Positions 59,259 to 64,000 of a DNA stretch of 64,000 nucleotides are shown piece after piece. Source of the DNA: CAZUCE01 sp964619265 (GTDB lineage Bacteria > Planctomycetota > UBA1135 > GCA-002686595); NCBI GenBank assembly GCA_964619265.1, contig CAZUCE010000003.1:1-64000 (forward strand), in the 5' to 3' direction. Each line of letters starts with the position of its first letter. Positions within the stretch are counted from its first letter, which is position 1. Position numbers and translations under genes: made by a program. The notes under the pieces were generated by a model that saw nothing but the letters and a program-made list of their open reading frames with translations, did not search any database and was not told where the DNA came from.

Positions 59259-60626
59259 TTGAAAGACCTGGTCCGCATCGCCAACGGGCAAGGATTCTGG
59301 GGAGACTCGATCCTCGGTCCGATCCGCCTTTGCAACGAAGGCCCGCTCGACTATTTGACCCTCGACTACCTGGCCGAGGTGACCCTGAGCATCATGCAGA
59401 AGCTCCGCGGGAGGGACCCTTCGAAGGGCTATGCGACGGACTTCGTCCGGTTGATCGATCGCATCGCCCCCACGATCGTCGAGAAGAACATTCGCGTCAT
59501 CGCAAATGCCGGAGGGGTCAACCCAACGGCCTGCCGTGATGCGGTGCTCGAAGTCCTGCGCAAGCACGGCGCAACCGGCATCAAAGTCGCCATCGTCGAG
59601 GGCGACGACATGTTCGACGACCTGGATAGCCTGCTGGCCTCGGGCGAAGAGCTCTCGAACATGGACACAGGCGCCCCGCTTTCCACCGTGCGCGACTCGG
59701 TGACCAGCGCCAACGCCTACCTGGGCGCGTTCCCGATTGCCGAAGCGCTCGCCACCGGCGCCCAAATCGTGATCACCGGACGCGGAACCGACCCGGGACT
59801 CGTGCTCGGCCCGCTGATTCACGAGTTCGGCTGGACCGAGAAGGATCTCGACCGACTGGCCGCGGGGACGATTGCGGGACACATCGTGGAGTGCGGAGCT
59901 CAGTGCACGGGCGGCAACTACACCGATTGGCGCACGATCCCGAACATGGCGATGATCGGCTATCCGGTCATCGAAGCGAACCCCGACGGCAGCTTCGTGG
60001 TGACCAAGCACGAAGGAACCGGCGGGCGCGTCGACGTCTCGACCGTCACGCACCAGCTGTGCTACGAGATGGGCGACCCTGAGCACTACATCACGCCCGA
60101 CGTGATCGCCGACTTCACCAGCGTCTCGTTGACCGAGGATGGACCGGATCGCGTTCGCATCGAGGGCGCTCGCGGCCGGCCGGCGACCCCTACCTACAAG
60201 GCTTCCCTTTCGTATCACGAAGGTTGGAAGGCTCTGGGCCAGCTCACCGTCAGCGGCCCGGACGCTCTGGCCAAAGCGGAACTGTGCGCCGAGATCGTCT
60301 GGCAACGCCTGGCCTTCGACGGCTTCGAGTACGCGCCCGACGAGCGCCTGATCGAGTTTGTCGGCGCCAACGTGTGCCACGCGGGCATCGACGTCCCCGA
60401 GGCTGGCGAAGCCTCCGAGGTCGTCCTTCGTATGGGCGTCAAGGGACCCGACCGCGCGAAGGTCGACCGGTTCGGATCGGAACTCGTTCCGCTCGTCACC
60501 AGCGGCCCTCCCGGCGTCACCGGCTTCGCCGGCGGACGACCGAAAGCCACCGAGATCATCGGGTTCTGGCCCGCCCTGGTCTCGAAGAACAAACTGAGCC
60601 CGCGCGTCGCCGTCTCCGAATCCTGA
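59259..60626 (+). CDS. AtuA-family (DUF1446) acyl-CoA-related protein, main domain
   Basis: 455 aa. Matches the main domain of AtuA, a protein of acyclic terpene (citronellol/geraniol) utilisation in Pseudomonas whose biochemical role is unsettled. Start VRIANGQGFWGDS, then VIANAGGVNPTACRD, AYLGAFPIAEALATGAQIVITGRGTDPGLVLGPLIHEF, AGHIVECGAQCTGGNYTDW and VTGFAGGRPKATEIIGFW. The C-terminal ferredoxin-like part, fused in Pseudomonas, is here the separate next gene. TTG start at the family's first strand; no ATG is available nearby. No other atu genes (carboxylase, dehydrogenases) are in the window. Confidence 0.85.
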   Translation: MKDLVRIANGQGFWGDSILGPIRLCNEGPLDYLTLDYLAEVTLSIMQKLRGRDPSKGYATDFVRLIDRIAPTIVEKNIRVIANAGGVNPTACRDAVLEVLRKHGATGIKVAIVEGDDMFDDLDSLLASGEELSNMDTGAPLSTVRDSVTSANAYLGAFPIAEALATGAQIVITGRGTDPGLVLGPLIHEFGWTEKDLDRLAAGTIAGHIVECGAQCTGGNYTDWRTIPNMAMIGYPVIEANPDGSFVVTKHEGTGGRVDVSTVTHQLCYEMGDPEHYITPDVIADFTSVSLTEDGPDRVRIEGARGRPATPTYKASLSYHEGWKALGQLTVSGPDALAKAELCAEIVWQRLAFDGFEYAPDERLIEFVGANVCHAGIDVPEAGEASEVVLRMGVKGPDRAKVDRFGSELVPLVTSGPPGVTGFAGGRPKATEIIGFWPALVSKNKLSPRVAVSES

Positions 60627-60644
60627 CCCCCCCCTGAATCTTCC

Positions 60645-61004
60645 ATGCCCCGCGTCCTCCTCTCCCGCATAGCCGCCGCCCGCTCGGGCGACAAAGGCGA
60701 AGGCTCGAACGTCGGCGTGATGGCCCGTTCCGACGCCGCCTACCAGTTCCTGAAAGAAGCTCTCACGACCGAGGTCCTGCGCCTGCACCTCAGCGAGATC
60801 AACCTAGGAGGCGTCAAGCGGTTCGAAGCCGACAACGTCCGAGTCCTCAACTTCTTGCTCGACGATTCCCTCGGCGGAGGCGGCTCCGCTTCGCTCAAGA
60901 CCGATGCTCAAGGCAAGACGCACGGACTCGCTGCCCTGCGCATGGTGATGGACGTCCCCCAGGAAGTCCTCGACGCCACGCCGCCGCCGCCGAGCGAGCG
61001 CTGA
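60645..61004 (+). CDS. AtuA-like ferredoxin-fold protein (detached C-terminal domain)
   Basis: 119 aa. The signature ARSGDKGEGSNVGVMARSD at the N-terminus and LHLSEINLGGVKRFEADNVRVLNFLL are those of the AtuA C-terminal domain. It directly follows the AtuA main-domain gene (18-nt gap) and must be its partner. GLAALRMVMDVPQEVL ends the fold. ATG start. No enzyme motif of its own is known. Confidence 0.88.
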   Translation: MPRVLLSRIAAARSGDKGEGSNVGVMARSDAAYQFLKEALTTEVLRLHLSEINLGGVKRFEADNVRVLNFLLDDSLGGGGSASLKTDAQGKTHGLAALRMVMDVPQEVLDATPPPPSER

Positions 61005-61013
61005 ACCTCACCG

Positions 61014-61967
61014 ATGAACCTGCTGGAGGAAATCCGCGAACGGGCGCGACGCACCGACGCGCCCATCGTGCTGCCTGAGTCGGGTGATCCGCGCGTGACG
61101 CAGGCCGCGGCGCAGCTGGCTGCCTCCGGTCACGTTAGGCCGCTGCTCGTCGCGGGACGGACTATGGCGTCGATCCCTGCCGGAATCGAAACCATCGATC
61201 CCGAGCGCGACCCGCGGCTCGAAGACTTCGCCGTGGAGCTCGCCGGTCTGCGTAGCCACAAGGGCCTGACTCTCGAAGACGCCCGGCAGCAGGTCAAAAA
61301 CCCGCTGATGTTCGCGGCCTTTCTAGTCCGCCGCGGCACCGCCGCCGGCGCCGTGGCCGGAAGCGCCTCGGCAACCGCAGACGTCCTGCGCGCCGGCATT
61401 CAAGTCCTCGGCACCGCCCCGGGCGTAAGGACCGTCTCGTCGAGTTTTCTGATGCTGCTCGAGGATCGGGCGCTGACCTATGGCGACTGCGGTGTGGTTC
61501 CCGACCCGGCGGCCGAACAGCTGGTCGATATTGCGCTCGCTTCCGCGGAGACCCATCGGCGACTCACCGGCGAGACCCCTCGGGTGGCGCTGCTCTCGTT
61601 TTCAACCAAGGGATCCGCCAGCCATCCCCACGTGGACAAGGTCGCCCGAGCCGGCGAGCTCCTGAAGCGCCGGGCTCCCGACCTGTGCTGCGATGCAGAA
61701 CTTCAGGTGGATGCCGCGCTCGTCCCCGACGTCGCCGAGAAGAAGGCTCCGCGCTCGCCCCTCGGCGGACGAGCCAACGTCCTCGTCTTCCCGGACCTCG
61801 ACGCCGGCAACATCGCCTACAAGCTCACCCAGCGCCTAGCTGGGGCAACCGCCCTCGGACCGATCGTTCAGGGCCTAGCCGCGCCCTACTTGGATCTTTC
61901 GCGCGGCTGTTCGGCCGGCGACATCGCCAACGTCGCCTGCATCGCCGCGGTGCTCAGCAGCCGCTGA
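61014..61967 (+). CDS. pta: Phosphate acetyl/butyryltransferase
   Basis: 317 aa, the size of short Pta enzymes (no DRTGG/BioD domains). It exchanges acetyl-CoA and acetyl phosphate. Motifs: VLPESGDPRVTQAA at the start, FAAFLVRRGTAAGAVAGSASATADVLRAGIQVLG, SSSFLMLLEDRALTYGDCGVVPDPAAEQLVDIA, VALLSFSTKGSASHPHVDKV, NVLVFPDLDAGNIAYKLTQRL and the end SRGCSAGDIANVACIAAVL. A Ptb-like butyryl specificity is not excluded. 9 nt after the AtuA-like gene, same transcript. No acetate kinase gene is adjacent. Confidence 0.92.
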   Translation: MNLLEEIRERARRTDAPIVLPESGDPRVTQAAAQLAASGHVRPLLVAGRTMASIPAGIETIDPERDPRLEDFAVELAGLRSHKGLTLEDARQQVKNPLMFAAFLVRRGTAAGAVAGSASATADVLRAGIQVLGTAPGVRTVSSSFLMLLEDRALTYGDCGVVPDPAAEQLVDIALASAETHRRLTGETPRVALLSFSTKGSASHPHVDKVARAGELLKRRAPDLCCDAELQVDAALVPDVAEKKAPRSPLGGRANVLVFPDLDAGNIAYKLTQRLAGATALGPIVQGLAAPYLDLSRGCSAGDIANVACIAAVLSSR

Positions 61968-61993
61968 CGCCAGCGCCTCTCCCCCATCGCAAA

Positions 61994-62035
61994 GCGGCCC
62001 TCGGTTCCAGCTGGAACCGAGGGCCGCTTTTTTTT
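61994..62035. terminator. Strong intrinsic terminator between convergent genes
   Basis: GCGGCCCTCGGTTCC / GGAACCGAGGGCCGC, 15-bp perfect stem with a 4-nt loop (AGCT), then T8; AAA precedes the stem on the other side. It ends the pta transcript, and perhaps also the minus-strand metzincin gene. Confidence 0.93.
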
Positions 62036-62081
62036 CAGCCTTGGCGGCTCTTCGCAAAGGGCCGCCGCTCAACGCTTGAGA

Positions 62082-64000
62082 CTAGGGCAGGAACTCAGCC
62101 TCGAGCGCGTTGGTGATTCCCAGGCCAAAGGTCTGGCTGTCGTCCACGTAGATCGCCTGCAGGTAGATCGTCAGCGGTCCGCCGCCACCGGAGACCTGGG
62201 GCAAGACGAAATCACCGGCTGCGTCGGTAACCCCGGGAAGGCTGGCGCTCAGCGGGTTCGTGAGGATCATCCCGCCAGCGAACGGCACCGGGTTTTGGGA
62301 GAAGCTGCCGAGCAGCAACGCCGACGTGAACGCCGGAGCTCCTTCGATACTCAAGTCGGCAAACGTGCCGGACGACAGGTCGCCGCCACAGAAACTGAGC
62401 GTCGCCGTGCCCGGACCACCGAAGCCAAGATCCGTCTGACAGGTGATCGGACCTCCGTCTCCAGGAAGCTCCCGGTCGGTGATGGTGACAACAGCCGCAT
62501 CCGAGGTCGAGAGTCCCGTTGAATCCGTGCCGATCACGGTGATCACGTGCGTTCCGACCGAAAGGTCCGCAGTCGAAGTCACTCGACCCGATGTGATCGG
62601 ACCATCAAGGTCCGAGAACCACTGGATGTCGTCACCGGTCAAGGCGCGATCCTCAAGGTCCCAGCCGGAGCTGTGCAAGAAAACGGTCGACCCAAAGGGC
62701 TGGGTGATCTGGTTGTTCGGGCTCAACATATGCACCCGGGGGGCGCTTTTGCCTCCGGGGGAGCCTTCTTCGGTTGCGAAGCCACTCAGGCGGGTACTTG
62801 TCGTTCGCAGGCCGTCGGAGACCAGGAGTTCGAGGAACCCGTTCGGCCCGGCCGCCGGGAGCTCGGAGAAGTCCACGCGAGCACTGTTGCCTTCGATCGC
62901 CGTGGCGAGCGGAGAATAGCGCGTGCCGTTCGGGCTGTAGCGCAAAGTCGAGGTCAGAGCGTCGCCGTCCGCGTCCGAGGCGGTCCAGCTGACCACGACC
63001 GGTCCGAGGCCAAGTCCAATGGGATCGGGTCCGGTGAACTGAGCCACGGGAGCGTTTGCACTGCGGCTCAACTCACCCAACAGATCGCCCTTCGCGGTCG
63101 AGACGGTCACGCGGTCGATTCCAAGACCCTCAATTTCGGCGGGAAGCACCGAGACGAAGCCGGCCAGCTCAGGTTCGTATTCGCTATCGGAATTTCCGTG
63201 ATGGGCGCCTTCGTGATCGGGTCCTTCGTGATGGTCGCCCCCACAGGCGGCGCAACCATCGGCGCTGGAGATCACCTGAAGCGGAACGGTCTCAAGAAGG
63301 GCATCCCCAGAGAACGCTCGCAAGAACAAGTTGGCGTCCTTGGAGTCCGCTGCGGGCGTCGTTTTGCCACCCCCGAAGGTGAGAGCATGCTGAAACTCGA
63401 ACGACTCGTCTCGAGTGTTGAACAGACCCGCAATCAAAAGACTCTGGTCATTCTCGGGTTCCGTGACGGAATCCGTTGTCGAGCACTGGAACGTATTGAA
63501 GTCCAAGAAGAACTGCCAATTGGGCGGGAACACGAAGGCAACCTCGGTGATCTGACCGGCCACCATCATGTCGACTTGGTCGGGCGGCATGACCTGGTCC
63601 AGTCCAAGCGGCTCGGAAAGGTGATGCTCGACGTCGACCCCCACCGTACCCAGATCACCCCCAAACACATGGAACAAGCCGGTGTTGTGTCCGAGTTCGT
63701 GCGCGAATGTCCGCTGGTAGCGAATGTCCTCGGTGTTGCCCATAGCCGCCTGGCCGCCGATGATTGCCTGGCCGTTGTACGACAGGCCGCCGGGGACCCA
63801 ACCGTAGATGAAATCAGGCTGCGGCGACGTCATCTGAAGGTCGGTCGTCAGCGAGTTGTTCAGTGCGGTACCGTTTGAGAAGACTGCCAAGTCGGCGGTC
63901 CAAAGCTTGGAGGGGGCGTCGCTGCGACGGTACTCCCAGTCCGGCTGTGGGTATGCGCTCTGGATGAAGTTGTCCCCCATACCGGGGCGGATCAACTCCG
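62082..64000 (-). CDS. Secreted metzincin-type metallopeptidase, 5' end outside the window
   Basis: At least 637 aa; the frame is open to the window edge, so the N-terminus is missing. The zinc motif HELGHNTGLFH (HExxHxxGxxH) is a metzincin signature, preceded by GGQAAMGNTEDIRYQRTFA. Downstream come a His-rich stretch (GGDHHEGPDHEGAHHG, two Cys before it), a fibronectin/cadherin-like region (TASDADGDALTSTLRYSPNG), a PKD-like part (DLSVGTHVITVIGTDSTGLS) and a final 90-residue beta domain (GAPAFTSALLLGSFSQNPV ...). The last part resembles the C-terminal modules of the proteins at 44114 and 58067. Probably a secreted protease of the reprolysin/pappalysin-like kind. Confidence 0.85.
   Translation of the reverse strand, partial: ELIRPGMGDNFIQSAYPQPDWEYRRSDAPSKLWTADLAVFSNGTALNNSLTTDLQMTSPQPDFIYGWVPGGLSYNGQAIIGGQAAMGNTEDIRYQRTFAHELGHNTGLFHVFGGDLGTVGVDVEHHLSEPLGLDQVMPPDQVDMMVAGQITEVAFVFPPNWQFFLDFNTFQCSTTDSVTEPENDQSLLIAGLFNTRDESFEFQHALTFGGGKTTPAADSKDANLFLRAFSGDALLETVPLQVISSADGCAACGGDHHEGPDHEGAHHGNSDSEYEPELAGFVSVLPAEIEGLGIDRVTVSTAKGDLLGELSRSANAPVAQFTGPDPIGLGLGPVVVSWTASDADGDALTSTLRYSPNGTRYSPLATAIEGNSARVDFSELPAAGPNGFLELLVSDGLRTTSTRLSGFATEEGSPGGKSAPRVHMLSPNNQITQPFGSTVFLHSSGWDLEDRALTGDDIQWFSDLDGPITSGRVTSTADLSVGTHVITVIGTDSTGLSTSDAAVVTITDRELPGDGGPITCQTDLGFGGPGTATLSFCGGDLSSGTFADLSIEGAPAFTSALLLGSFSQNPVPFAGGMILTNPLSASLPGVTDAAGDFVLPQVSGGGGPLTIYLQAIYVDDSQTFGLGITNALEAEFLP

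Noticed and set aside
1..64000. tRNA, rRNA or riboswitch genes
   Set aside because: I scanned intergenic stretches for T-loop-like and conserved RNA motifs and found none that hold up by eye; a covariance-model search would be decisive.

Overview
The window is 64 kb of high-GC bacterial chromosome, gene-dense and with no rRNA, tRNA, CRISPR array, integrase or transposase that I can see. The gene style points to Planctomycetota, probably a marine, little-studied lineage. The reasons are: almost no Shine-Dalgarno sequences; several TATnnT boxes only 6-10 nt before start codons; sulfatase-fold lipoproteins with long N-terminal domains; DUF3179, HEAT-VWA and MuiA-type proteins; secreted proteins that share a small C-terminal beta domain; and c-type cytochromes fused to large secreted modules. 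The phylum call is inference from recall; no 16S or universal marker is present.

Layout. 72-4791 (+): a GT5/glycogen-synthase-like protein whose catalytic residues look lost, a ROK sugar kinase, and an ABC-2 exporter pair. 5003-10302 (-): two membrane-anchored unknowns, an acyl-CoA module (3-hydroxyacyl-CoA dehydrogenase, MDR oxidoreductase, enoyl-CoA hydratase) and a heptose epimerase. 10452-16199 (-): NAD(P)HX epimerase, HEAT-VWA protein, UshA-type 5'-nucleotidase and a MuiA-family protein. 16358-24981 (+): two tandem sulfatase-fold lipoproteins, a methyltransferase, a DUF3179 protein and a small lipoprotein that looks like a free SecD P1-head domain. 25174-28481: two divergent B12-binding radical SAM enzymes. 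28905-32321 (+): a large LamG plus di-haem peroxidase protein of visibly lower GC. 32390-37722: a third sulfatase-fold lipoprotein, an SGNH-like/propeller protein and two tandem paralogous unknowns. 37935-43827 (-): cytochrome c, UPRTase, aminotransferase, a HhH-linker-HhH protein, ParA and pyruvate kinase. 44114-46177 (+): a pentahaem secreted cytochrome. 46388-55242 (-): a membrane spermidine-synthase-like protein, EAL-HDOD, JAMM peptidase, GT39 and a big secreted propeller-like protein. 55604-61967 (+): two paralogous secreted proteins, a lamin-tail protein, a split AtuA system and phosphate acetyltransferase. 62082-64000 (-): the 3' part of a secreted metzincin.

The strongest unexplained signal is a family of three intergenic palindromes (14449-14596, 37719-37938, 46182-46387). 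They share near-identical outer ends (about 40 bp) and have variable but perfectly self-complementary inner arms. In the two large copies the tip is a T-shaped three-way junction of two 8-bp hairpins with 3-nt loops, the architecture known from parvoviral (AAV) terminal repeats. Each copy lies within a few bases of one or two stop codons. They may act as bidirectional terminators, but their conserved ends and the inverted loop in one hairpin suggest a repeat family with its own biology.
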